Shown here in pieces: positions 18,572 to 26,755 of a DNA stretch of 64,000 bases. This stretch comes from Thalassovita gelatinovora. GTDB lineage: Bacteria > Pseudomonadota > Alphaproteobacteria > Rhodobacterales > Rhodobacteraceae. Under the pieces are notes generated by a model. It was given only the letters and a program-made list of their open reading frames with translations, made no database searches and had not been told where the DNA came from. The position numbers and the translations under genes were made by a program. The stretch is taken from positions 39,511-103,510 of the forward strand of contig NZ_CYSA01000010.1 of NCBI RefSeq assembly GCF_001458355.1. Direction: 5' to 3'. Within the stretch, counting starts at the first letter, position 1, and the number at the start of each line of letters is the position of its first letter.

Positions 18572-18660
18572 CCCAAACCTTGTCCCTCGGTCGCGCGAAG
18601 CCGGGGGGCAGGGCCACCACCTCCACCTCTCTTTTCCGATGCCTGCCCAGGAGCTCTGCC

Positions 18661-19764
18661 ATGAATATCGCGACACCCTTAAACGCAATCCAGATGGACG
18701 AAATCGAACGGATTTCGTGTCAAACCCTCGCCCCGATGGCGCGCAAAATCGACGAAGAACGCATTTATCCCGAAGAGATCATGCGCGCCATGGGCGCTGC
18801 CGGGGCCTATGGCACCCATATTGGCGGGACTGAAGCGGGTACGGACCTGTCCGATGCCATCTTGTCGATGGCCAAGGCGTCCGAAACCTGTCTGTCCACC
18901 GGTTTTTGCATGTGGTGTCAGGATACGCTGGCCTGGTACATCGCGAGTTCAGACAATGATTGGCTCAAGTCCAACATTCTGCCCAAGGTTGCCACCGGCG
19001 AAGTGTTGGGCGGGACCGGCATGTCCAACCCAATGAAATCCATCGCCGAAATCGAACCGCTGCGCCTCAAAGGCAAGCGCGTCGAGGGCGGCTATTCGGT
19101 GAAAGGGCTGCTGCCTTGGGTGTCAAACCTGTCCGAAGACGGCTGGTTCGGCATCATGTTCTCGGTCGAGGACGGCGATCAGCTCAAGACCGTGATGGCC
19201 ATTGCCCACGCGGACGAATCCAAGGGCGTCAGGCTCAAACTTGACCACGAATTCGTTGCGATGGGTGGGACGGCCACTGCCAACATCCAGTTCCGCGATG
19301 TCTTCATTCCCGACGAACAGGTGGTCGGCGACCCGGCCCCGGCTTTCATTCAGCGCATCCGTGGCGGCTTCGTTCTGCTGCAATGCGGTATGGCCGCTGG
19401 CATGATCAAAAGTGCGATCGACCAGATGGAGCAGGTCAAAGGCCCGCTTGGACATGTGAACAAGTTTCTCGACAAGCAGCCGGAGGATTTCCAGGCCGAA
19501 TATGACGCCCTTGTCGCCGACGTGCTGGAAATGTCGAAGACGCCTTATGACCTAAGCCCGGAATTCTGGAAGCGCGTGCTCGAAGCGCGCCTCAAGGGCG
19601 GCGAATTGGCTATGGAGGCGGCCCATTACGCTATGCTGCATTGCGGCGCGCGCGGCTATGTCAGCCACGGCGCAGCGCAACGCCGCATGCGCGAAGCCTA
19701 TTTTGTCGGCATCGTGACCCCGGCGACTAAGCACCTGCGCAAGATGCTGGCCGAACTGGGCTGA
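18661..19764 (+). CDS. Acyl-CoA dehydrogenase-fold flavoprotein, probable oxidase/monooxygenase type
   Basis: A 367-residue protein of the acyl-CoA dehydrogenase superfamily: N-terminal helical domain, FAD-contact region (LGGTGMSNPMKSIAEIE), a beta domain and a C-terminal helical bundle. The usual C-terminal catalytic motif (IYEGT-like) is replaced by AYFVGIVTPATKHLR with no Glu at that place. This is seen in relatives that oxygenate substrates (DszC/SfnC-like) rather than dehydrogenate CoA esters. The ATG at 18661 follows CCAGGAGCTCTGCC. Being placed among sulfur- and cyanate-handling genes, it may oxidise the imported compound. The substrate is unknown. Confidence 0.82.
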   Translation: MNIATPLNAIQMDEIERISCQTLAPMARKIDEERIYPEEIMRAMGAAGAYGTHIGGTEAGTDLSDAILSMAKASETCLSTGFCMWCQDTLAWYIASSDNDWLKSNILPKVATGEVLGGTGMSNPMKSIAEIEPLRLKGKRVEGGYSVKGLLPWVSNLSEDGWFGIMFSVEDGDQLKTVMAIAHADESKGVRLKLDHEFVAMGGTATANIQFRDVFIPDEQVVGDPAPAFIQRIRGGFVLLQCGMAAGMIKSAIDQMEQVKGPLGHVNKFLDKQPEDFQAEYDALVADVLEMSKTPYDLSPEFWKRVLEARLKGGELAMEAAHYAMLHCGARGYVSHGAAQRRMREAYFVGIVTPATKHLRKMLAELG

Positions 19765-19880
19765 GACGAATTTTCGAGGGAGGAGAGCGAATTGTCCGTG
19801 GCGCACCTGCCGTGCCACGGGGCCTGAGAACGATTGTCAGTATTTTTCTCCAACAGGGACCAAGAAAAGGAAACAAGCCT

Positions 19881-20738
19881 ATGACTACAGCACTCGTCTC
19901 CCCCGAAGACCTCAAGCTCATGATTGATGGCGACGTTGCCGTCGTGATCGACACCCGTGACCCCGAAAGCTATGCCGCTGGCCACATCCCCGGCGCGGTG
20001 AACATGCACGACATCTTCACCTTCCTGGCCACCTCCGATGCTTCGGGCATGGCCGCACTGAAAGAAAAATTCGCCGCTGAATTCGGTGCGGCGGGGCTCG
20101 ACGGCGAAAAGACCGCCGTGATCTACGAAGCCTCGATGGACACCGGCTTTGGTCAATCGTGCCGCGGGTTCTATCTGCTCAGCTTCCTTGGTTATCCCAA
20201 GGTGAAGGTCCTGCATGGCGGTTTCGCGGCCTGGGCTGCCGATGGCATGCCGGTGTCGACCGAAACAGTGGCTCCTGCATCCGCCGGGTTCGACATCGAC
20301 GAAGCGGCCGCGTCGATCATGATGGATGTCGAAGACATGAAAGCGGCCATCGAAGACGACAGCGCCGTCATCCTTGATGTGCGTGACATCGACGAGTGGA
20401 TCGCCACCTCCTCGTCACCCTACGGCGTTGACTTCTGTCCGCGCAAGGGGCGCATTCCCGGTGCCGTCTGGATCGAATGGTACCGGATGATGAAGCCCAC
20501 CGCGCATGGGTCGATGTTGAAATCGAAAGACGAAGTGCTGGCCGAATGCGCCACCGTGGGCATCACCCCCGACACGCCGGTGAAAATCTACTGTTTCAAG
20601 GGTGCGCGGGCATCGAACACCTTTCTCGCGCTGAAAGAAGCCGGGGTGAAGGACGTGTCGATCTATTTCGGATCATGGAACGAATGGTCGCGCGATCCGT
20701 CCCTGCCGATCGAGGAAGGTCTGCCGTTCGGCGCCTGA
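19881..20738 (+). CDS. Tandem-rhodanese sulfurtransferase
   Basis: A 285-residue protein with two rhodanese domains. The N-terminal one (residues about 8-125) lacks a Cys at the active loop (EASMDTGFGQS). The C-terminal one (about 150-282) has the active-site loop CFKGARAS with Cys238. This layout matches thiosulfate/3-mercaptopyruvate sulfurtransferases, which move sulfane sulfur to cyanide or thiols. The ATG at 19881 is preceded by AAAAGGAAACAAGCCT. It sits directly before cyanase, so it may process the sulfur part of an S-C-N compound; this link is inference. Confidence 0.9.
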   Translation: MTTALVSPEDLKLMIDGDVAVVIDTRDPESYAAGHIPGAVNMHDIFTFLATSDASGMAALKEKFAAEFGAAGLDGEKTAVIYEASMDTGFGQSCRGFYLLSFLGYPKVKVLHGGFAAWAADGMPVSTETVAPASAGFDIDEAAASIMMDVEDMKAAIEDDSAVILDVRDIDEWIATSSSPYGVDFCPRKGRIPGAVWIEWYRMMKPTAHGSMLKSKDEVLAECATVGITPDTPVKIYCFKGARASNTFLALKEAGVKDVSIYFGSWNEWSRDPSLPIEEGLPFGA

Positions 20739-20777
20739 TTCACCAAGATTTCTAACTCACTAAATGGAGAATACCCG

Positions 20778-21230
20778 ATGACTACCCGCGCAGAGCTGAC
20801 CGAGAAAATCGTCGCGCACAAGACCTTCAACGATATCAAATGGGCCGATGTCGCAACTGCTGTTGGCCAGTCCAAGGAATGGGTGACGGCGGCGCTGATG
20901 GGCCAGATTTCCCTGAGCAAGGACCAGATCGAAAAGGCGGGCAACGCCTTGGGTCTGAATTTTTCGGACGAGGAAACCGCCCTGTTGATGACGGTGCCCT
21001 ATCGTGGATCTTTGCCCTCGGCGGTGCCGACCGATCCGTTGATCTATCGTCTTTATGAAGTGATCAGCGTCTATGGCACCACCATGAAAACCCTGATCGA
21101 GGAAGAATTCGGCGACGGCATCATGTCGGCCATCGATTTCACCATGGACATCTCGCGCGAAGAAAATCCCGCTGGCGACCGGGTGAAAATCGTGCTCGAC
21201 GGCAAATTCCTGCCTTACAAGATGTATTGA
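20778..21230 (+). CDS. cynS: Cyanate hydratase (cyanase)
   Basis: A 150-residue cyanase. It converts cyanate and bicarbonate to ammonia and CO2 (via carbamate), giving the cell nitrogen. The catalytic triad is visible as Arg91, Glu94 (YRLYEV) and Ser117 (GIMSAID), each shifted by five from Arg96/Glu99/Ser122 of the 156-residue E. coli enzyme. The C-terminal VLDGKFLPYKMY is highly diagnostic. It sits 39 nt after the sulfurtransferase gene and before the ferredoxin-reductase-like gene. This gene gives the block its clearest biochemical anchor. Confidence 0.98.
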   Translation: MTTRAELTEKIVAHKTFNDIKWADVATAVGQSKEWVTAALMGQISLSKDQIEKAGNALGLNFSDEETALLMTVPYRGSLPSAVPTDPLIYRLYEVISVYGTTMKTLIEEEFGDGIMSAIDFTMDISREENPAGDRVKIVLDGKFLPYKMY

Positions 21231-21286
21231 TCCCTGCAACGGGCGCGCAATTCATCGCGCGCCCGTGACCTGAAAGAGTTTCCGAC

Positions 21287-22519
21287 ATGACACATATCGC
21301 CGTGATAGGGGCCGGTCAGGCAGGATCTGCCTTGGCCGCAAAGCTTCGTAATCTGGGTTTCGACGGCCGGCTTTCTTTGATTGGTGCCGAACCGGTGCCA
21401 CCTTACCAACGCCCGCCGCTGTCGAAGAAATACATGCTGGGCGCTTTGGACAAAGAACGGCTCTTTCTTCGCCCCGAAACCTTTTATGCCGAACAGGGCA
21501 TCGACTTGATCACCGGGGCACGGGTGGCTGCGCTTGATCCGCAGACCATGTCGCTGCGCATAGACGACGGCACCCAGATTGCTGCTGACATGATTGCCTT
21601 GACCACCGGGGCCGATCCGATCCGTTTGCCCGACGCCGTCGGCGGGCAGTTGGACAACGTTTATACCATGCGGTCCCTGGCCGATGCCGACGCGGCAGCG
21701 CATGAGTTTCGCCCTGGGCGCCGGGTTCTGATCGTTGGCGGTGGCTATATCGGTCTTGAAGCCGCCGCGGTGGCGGCACAACAGGGGGTCGCTGTGACCT
21801 TGGTGGAAATGGCGCCCCGTATCCTTGCCCGCGTCGCTTGCGCGGAAACGGCGGACTGGGTCAAGGCGATGCACGCGTCGCATGGCGTGGACATCCGAGA
21901 AAACTGCGGGCTGGAAATACTGTCCCGGTCGCCGGACGGGCAGCTGTCGGCACGATTGACCACCGGGGCAGAGATCGACATCGATTTCGTCATCTGCGGT
22001 ATCGGCGTGCGCCCGTCCACCGCCCTGGCCGGAGCGGCCGGAATCGAGGTCGATAACGGTATCAAGGTTGATGATTACGGACGCACCAGCTGTGAAAACA
22101 TCTTTTCTGCCGGTGATTGCGCCTCTTTCCCATGGAAAGGCGCGCGCATCCGTCTTGAAAGCGTGCCCAATGCGATCGATCAGGCCGAAGCGACGGCGGC
22201 CACGATGCTGGGACAGGGCTCGGCCTATGTGGCGCGGCCATGGTTCTGGTCCGACCAATACGATACCAAGCTGCAAATCGCCGGTCTCAATACCGGGTTC
22301 GACCATGTCGTTACCCGCCCCGGAGACAAGCTCGGTAGCCAGAGTCACTGGTATTTCCGCGGCACCAAATTGCTGGCGGTGGACGCGGTGAACGACCCGC
22401 GTGCCTATATGACCGGCAAGCGTCTGATCGAGGCAGGGCAATCGCCAGTGGCTGACGCTGTGTCCGATCCGGCCACACCGCTCAAGGCGCTGCCCCTGAT
22501 CTCCGATTGCGCGGCCTGA
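21287..22519 (+). CDS. Ferredoxin reductase-like FAD/NAD(P) oxidoreductase
   Basis: A 410-residue flavoprotein of the putidaredoxin/rhodocoxin reductase type. An N-terminal FAD-binding motif (VIGAGQAGSALA), YQRPPLSKKYM, a second dinucleotide fold (VLIVGGGYIGLEAA) and the FAD-contact motif (ENIFSAGDCA) are visible. Such enzymes pass electrons from NAD(P)H to a small ferredoxin that serves an oxygenase. No ferredoxin is encoded next to it. As last gene of the block it could feed the acyl-CoA-dehydrogenase-fold flavoprotein, which is inference. Confidence 0.92.
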   Translation: MTHIAVIGAGQAGSALAAKLRNLGFDGRLSLIGAEPVPPYQRPPLSKKYMLGALDKERLFLRPETFYAEQGIDLITGARVAALDPQTMSLRIDDGTQIAADMIALTTGADPIRLPDAVGGQLDNVYTMRSLADADAAAHEFRPGRRVLIVGGGYIGLEAAAVAAQQGVAVTLVEMAPRILARVACAETADWVKAMHASHGVDIRENCGLEILSRSPDGQLSARLTTGAEIDIDFVICGIGVRPSTALAGAAGIEVDNGIKVDDYGRTSCENIFSAGDCASFPWKGARIRLESVPNAIDQAEATAATMLGQGSAYVARPWFWSDQYDTKLQIAGLNTGFDHVVTRPGDKLGSQSHWYFRGTKLLAVDAVNDPRAYMTGKRLIEAGQSPVADAVSDPATPLKALPLISDCAA

Positions 22520-22654
22520 CCGGGGCAATCTAATTGGCGCTGGCTCATCCATCGGGGCAGCGCCATGCGAAGCCTTACCTTTTGGGACCACGTCAGCTTA
22601 AAAAGTGTCAAAAGTCTCTGACAGTGCTGAGACGGAAAACCTAGCCTTGGGCTG

Positions 22655-22690
22655 AAATACTCCGGGGGTTTGAGGGCTGGTCCCCAATGC
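22655..22690. repeat. Dispersed intergenic repeat, copy with AAATACTCCGGGGG
   Basis: The string AAATACTCCGGGGG at 22656-22668 recurs at 30218-30230 and, with one change, at 36176-36189. This copy lacks the long GC hairpins of the other two. Confidence 0.5.
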
Positions 22691-22716
22691 GCGTGCCGCG
22701 CAGACCCGCCTCTATG

Positions 22717-23151
22717 TCAGCTGCGGTCGATCTTGGTGCTGAGCTGTATCAGGCTTTCTGAGCTTTTCACCCCCTTGGCGTCGCCGATCCGGTCCAGGGT
22801 GTCATCCAGTTCTTCGGTGCTGCGCGCGCAAAGCTCTACGATCATGTCGAACCGTCCGCTGGTTGTATGGACCCGGACCACGTTGGGCAGCGATTTCAGC
22901 CGCGCCAGTACTGCCGGACCTGAGCGCGGCTCGATAGACAATAGCGCCGTTGCCTTCAGCCGGGGGGCGGATTTCCGCCCCAGCCGCAGCGTATACCCGG
23001 CGATGGTCCCATTGGTTTCCAACCGGTCGATCCGGGCCTGCACCGTGGTGCGGGCAAGCCCCAGCTTGCGGGCCAAGGCCGTGACCGACAGGCGGGCATT
23101 TTCGGTCAGCAGGGTCAGCAGGGCGGTATCTGTTTCGTCATTTTGCATCAA
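22717..23151 (-). CDS. Lrp/AsnC-family transcriptional regulator
   Basis: A 144-residue protein with an AsnC-type HTH at residues about 8-55 (LTLLTENARLSVTALARKLG followed by LARTTVQARIDRLE) and a C-terminal RAM domain. It is divergent from a PLP-dependent ornithine/lysine-type decarboxylase with about 100 bp between starts, so it probably senses an amino acid and controls that gene. The promoter region is AT-rich. Confidence 0.9.
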   Translation of the reverse strand: MMQNDETDTALLTLLTENARLSVTALARKLGLARTTVQARIDRLETNGTIAGYTLRLGRKSAPRLKATALLSIEPRSGPAVLARLKSLPNVVRVHTTSGRFDMIVELCARSTEELDDTLDRIGDAKGVKSSESLIQLSTKIDRS

Positions 23152-23252
23152 ATGATTATGAAACTGACGAAAGAAAGAGTCAATTTGGGCAACTTTACCA
23201 GCAATTCTGACGTCTCTTCAGGCGATAGTGAAAAAAAACAGCGAGGTATTTC

Positions 23253-24383
23253 ATGCGGCCCGAACCCCATTGGCTGTCGCCAAGGCAGCATTTGCAGCGT
23301 ATTCAACCGGACGCGGCGGTGATGTATTTCAGTCCCGTCACCCTGCAGCAGCAGGCTTGTCGGTTTCTCGACGGGTTTCCCGGATTGGTCAGCTACGCGG
23401 TCAAGGCCAACCCGGACGAGGCGGTTCTGGTCAATCTGGTGGCCGCCGGGATCACCGTGTTCGATGTTGCTTCTCCGGTGGAAATGGCGGCGGTGCGGGC
23501 GGTGTGCCCCGATGCAGTCCTGCATTATAACAACCCGGTCCGATCACCTGCCGAAGTGGCGGCGGCGGCAAAGTTCGGGATCGCTTCGGCATCGGTCGAT
23601 TGCCCGCGCGAGTTGGACAAGCTTGCGGTGCTGGGCAGAGATCTGGAAATCAGCGTCCGGCTGGCACTGCCGGTGAAGGGCGCGGCCTATGATTTTGGGG
23701 CGAAATTCGGGGTCGGGCCGGACCTCGCGGTGGCGTTGTTGCGACAGGTGGCCGCGCGGGGCTATCGTCCGGCACTGACCTTTCATCCGGGCACGCAATG
23801 CGACGCGCCTGAAGCGTGGGAAGCCTATATCTCGGCGGCCGCCGATGTGGCAAGCCGCGCCGGGGTGACCCTTGATCGGCTGAATGTCGGCGGCGGTTTT
23901 GCCGCGCACCGGGCCGGTCCCGCACCCGATCTGAATCGTATTTTCGGCCGCATTGGGCAAGCCGCGGCGGCGGCTTTCGATCGGGTGCCGCACTTGGTTT
24001 GCGAACCGGGCCGGGCGATGGTGGCCGAAGCGTTCAGCCTTGCCACCCGGGTCAAGGCGGTGCGGGCGGATGGTTCGGTGTTTCTCAATGACGGCATCTA
24101 TGGCGCACTGTCGGAACTGCGCGATATGGGCGGGCTGGACCGGTTGCGCTGCGTTGCACCCAATGGCGAAGCCCGCACAGGTCGCCCGGTGTCGCGCATA
24201 CTATTCGGGCCGACCTGCGACAGTCTGGACCGGCTGCCCGATCCGATCGCTTTGCCTGACGATTTGCAAGAGGGCGATTATGTCCTGTTCGACGGGATGG
24301 GGGCTTATTCTTTGGCGCTGGCCACCCGGTTCAATGGCTATGGGCCGACACACTCCGTCACCGTTGCGTCACTCTGCGGTTGA
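23253..24383 (+). CDS. PLP-dependent decarboxylase, ornithine decarboxylase-like (alanine racemase fold)
   Basis: A 376-residue fold-type III decarboxylase. The PLP lysine is Lys51 in SYAVKANPD; GGGFAAH, EPGRAMVAEAF and the second active-site motif FGPTCDSLD are all visible. These are the hallmarks of eukaryotic-type ornithine/lysine decarboxylases, which make putrescine or cadaverine. The Cys in GPTCDS is the residue conserved in ornithine decarboxylases. The gene is divergent from an Lrp-family regulator. Exact substrate (ornithine, lysine or both) cannot be decided. Confidence 0.9.
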   Translation: MRPEPHWLSPRQHLQRIQPDAAVMYFSPVTLQQQACRFLDGFPGLVSYAVKANPDEAVLVNLVAAGITVFDVASPVEMAAVRAVCPDAVLHYNNPVRSPAEVAAAAKFGIASASVDCPRELDKLAVLGRDLEISVRLALPVKGAAYDFGAKFGVGPDLAVALLRQVAARGYRPALTFHPGTQCDAPEAWEAYISAAADVASRAGVTLDRLNVGGGFAAHRAGPAPDLNRIFGRIGQAAAAAFDRVPHLVCEPGRAMVAEAFSLATRVKAVRADGSVFLNDGIYGALSELRDMGGLDRLRCVAPNGEARTGRPVSRILFGPTCDSLDRLPDPIALPDDLQEGDYVLFDGMGAYSLALATRFNGYGPTHSVTVASLCG

Positions 24384-24445
24384 GGGCTGGACACTCGGCT
24401 GCGTCAGGTTACTCTCTCGACAAAAGGCCATAAAGAGAGTGCGGA

Positions 24446-26755
24446 ATGGAAAAGTTCGGGAAAAGCCAGCCGATCAAACGGGTAGAGGATGTCCGGTTTC
24501 TAACTGGCCACGGGGCCTATATCGACGATGCCGCCCCGCAGGACGCTTTGCGCGCGGTGGTGTTCCGGTCCCCGGTGGCGCATGCGGTGATCACCTCTCT
24601 GGATGTCTCGGCAGCGCGCGACAGCGACGGCGTGCATATGGTGCTGACGGCCGATGATTTGGCACAGGCCGGTATCACCAAAGGTCTGACAGCGGTGACG
24701 GTCCAGAACCGTGACGGATCGCCTGCCGCGGCTCCGTACCGCCCGGTACTGGCGCAGGGCAAGCTACGGTTCGCTGGCGAACCGGTGGCGGTGGTCGTGG
24801 CTGAAACGCTGGATCAGGCTCGCGACGCGGCCGAACTGATCGAACTGGACTATGACGATCTGCCGGCCAAGCTGGACATGTATCCGGGCGGTGAAGCGCT
24901 GCATGAAGAAGCCCCGGATAACCGGGCTTTCGATTGGGGTCTGGGCGATGAAGCAGCCTGTAGCGCCGCGTTTGACCGCGCGGCCAAAGTGGTGCGGATG
25001 GAAATCGTCGACAGCAGGATCATCGTCAATTCGATGGAACCGCGCGGCTGTTTTGCCGATTGGCGCGACCAGCGGCTGCATTTCGCCTTTGGTGGTCAGG
25101 GGGTCTGGGCGGTCAAAGGGGCGCTGGCCAATACCTTGTCGCTGGACGCCGACCAGGTCCATGTCACCACCCCCGATGTGGGGGGTGGTTTTGGCATGAA
25201 AGCCCCGGCTTACCCGGAATATTTCGCCGTCGCCCATGCCGCGATGGTGCTGAACCGGCCGGTGCGTTGGATGGGCGAACGGTCGGATGCGATGCTCAGC
25301 GATCATCATGGCCGCGATCTGGTCAGCGATGCCGCGCTGGCCTTTGACGAAAACAACCGGATCATCGGTTACCGGGTCGATACCCGCTGTAATTTGGGCG
25401 CTTATAACAGCAATTTCGGTCAGTTGATGCAGACCAACCTGTTCGCCCGGGTGCTGGCGGGCACCTATGACGTGCAGGCGACCTATCTGCATTCCGAAGG
25501 GTTTTATACCAACACCACCCAGGTCGATGCCTATCGTGGGGCCGGACGGCCCGAAGCGATCTATGTTCTGGAACGGATGATGGACCAGGCGGCCCGCGAA
25601 TTGGGGGTTGACCCATGGGATTTGCGCCGGATCAATTTCATCCCGAAAAACGCCTTCCCGTACAAGGCTGCGACTGGGGAAACCTATGACGTGGGGGATT
25701 TCAACCGGGTGCTTGGCGCGGCTGAAACCTTTGCCGACCGGGCCGGGTTTCAACGCCGCCGCGCCGAAAGCGAAGCACGCGGCAAGCTGCGCGGCATCGG
25801 GCTGAGTTATTATATCGAAAGCATACTTGGTGACCCGTCCGAAGGCGCGAAGGTGGAATTCAACGCCGATGGCACCGTGACGATCTATGTCGGGACTCAA
25901 TCGAACGGGCAGGGGCATGAAACGGTCTATGCCAAGTTCCTCAGCGATCAGACCGGCATCCCGCAGGACCGGATTTTCGTGGTGCAGGGCGACAGTGACC
26001 TGATAGCGCAGGGAGGTGGCACCGGTGGATCGCGGTCGGTGACGACCCAAGCCAATGCCACGCTGGCCACGGTGGACAAGATGATCGCGGCGTTCACCCC
26101 CTATCTGGCCGACAAGATGGGGGTGTCCGAAGACGATTTGCGGTTTGACGACGAAACTTTCCGTGCGCCGGGATCGAACCTGACTCCGACCTTGCTGGAA
26201 GCCGCAGAAATGGCGCGTGTCGACGGTCGTCAGGATTTGCTGATGCACGAAGCCCGCGCCACCCTTCCGGCCCGGTCCTATCCCAACGGAGCCCATGTCG
26301 CCGAAGTTGAAATCGACCCCGATACCGGCGATGTCGAACTGGCGAAATATACGGTGGTTGACGATTTCGGCAACCTGATCAATCCACTGCTGGCCGAAGG
26401 TCAGGTGCATGGCGGCGTGGCGCAGGGGGCGGGTCAAGTTCTGATGGAACGGGTCGTATATGATGATGACGGGCAACTTCTGTCCGGGTCCTTCATGGAT
26501 TACGCGATGCCGCGCGCGGCCGATCTGCCGATGATCGGTTTCACCACCGAAGCGGTGCCGTCGACATCGAACCCGATGGGCATGAAAGGATGCGGTGAAG
26601 CAGGTACCGTGGGCGCGATGGCCAGCACGATGAACGCGGTGCTGGACGCGTTGTGGCAACGCGGTGTGCGCCGGATCGACATGCCGGCGACGCCCGTGAA
26701 TGTCTGGGAGGCTTTGCGCCATGCAGCTGGGAAGGCTGACGAAACGGCTAATTGA
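24446..26755 (+). CDS. Xanthine dehydrogenase-family molybdopterin-binding large subunit (CoxL-like), orphan
   Basis: A 769-residue protein of the molybdenum hydroxylase large-subunit family. Recognisable segments are GKSQPIKRVEDVRFLTGHG near the N-terminus, VTTPDVGGGFGMKAPAYPEY, YRGAGRPEA, GGTGGSRSVTTQANA and the C-terminal MGMKGCGEAGTVGAM with the catalytic-type Glu718. The CO-dehydrogenase selenium/copper loop VAYRCSFR is not present, so it is a form II or related hydroxylase. The FAD (CoxM) and 2Fe-2S (CoxS) subunit genes are missing from both sides. The next gene, a DUF2235 protein, overlaps its end by 35 bp. Substrate unknown. Confidence 0.92.
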   Translation: MEKFGKSQPIKRVEDVRFLTGHGAYIDDAAPQDALRAVVFRSPVAHAVITSLDVSAARDSDGVHMVLTADDLAQAGITKGLTAVTVQNRDGSPAAAPYRPVLAQGKLRFAGEPVAVVVAETLDQARDAAELIELDYDDLPAKLDMYPGGEALHEEAPDNRAFDWGLGDEAACSAAFDRAAKVVRMEIVDSRIIVNSMEPRGCFADWRDQRLHFAFGGQGVWAVKGALANTLSLDADQVHVTTPDVGGGFGMKAPAYPEYFAVAHAAMVLNRPVRWMGERSDAMLSDHHGRDLVSDAALAFDENNRIIGYRVDTRCNLGAYNSNFGQLMQTNLFARVLAGTYDVQATYLHSEGFYTNTTQVDAYRGAGRPEAIYVLERMMDQAARELGVDPWDLRRINFIPKNAFPYKAATGETYDVGDFNRVLGAAETFADRAGFQRRRAESEARGKLRGIGLSYYIESILGDPSEGAKVEFNADGTVTIYVGTQSNGQGHETVYAKFLSDQTGIPQDRIFVVQGDSDLIAQGGGTGGSRSVTTQANATLATVDKMIAAFTPYLADKMGVSEDDLRFDDETFRAPGSNLTPTLLEAAEMARVDGRQDLLMHEARATLPARSYPNGAHVAEVEIDPDTGDVELAKYTVVDDFGNLINPLLAEGQVHGGVAQGAGQVLMERVVYDDDGQLLSGSFMDYAMPRAADLPMIGFTTEAVPSTSNPMGMKGCGEAGTVGAMASTMNAVLDALWQRGVRRIDMPATPVNVWEALRHAAGKADETAN

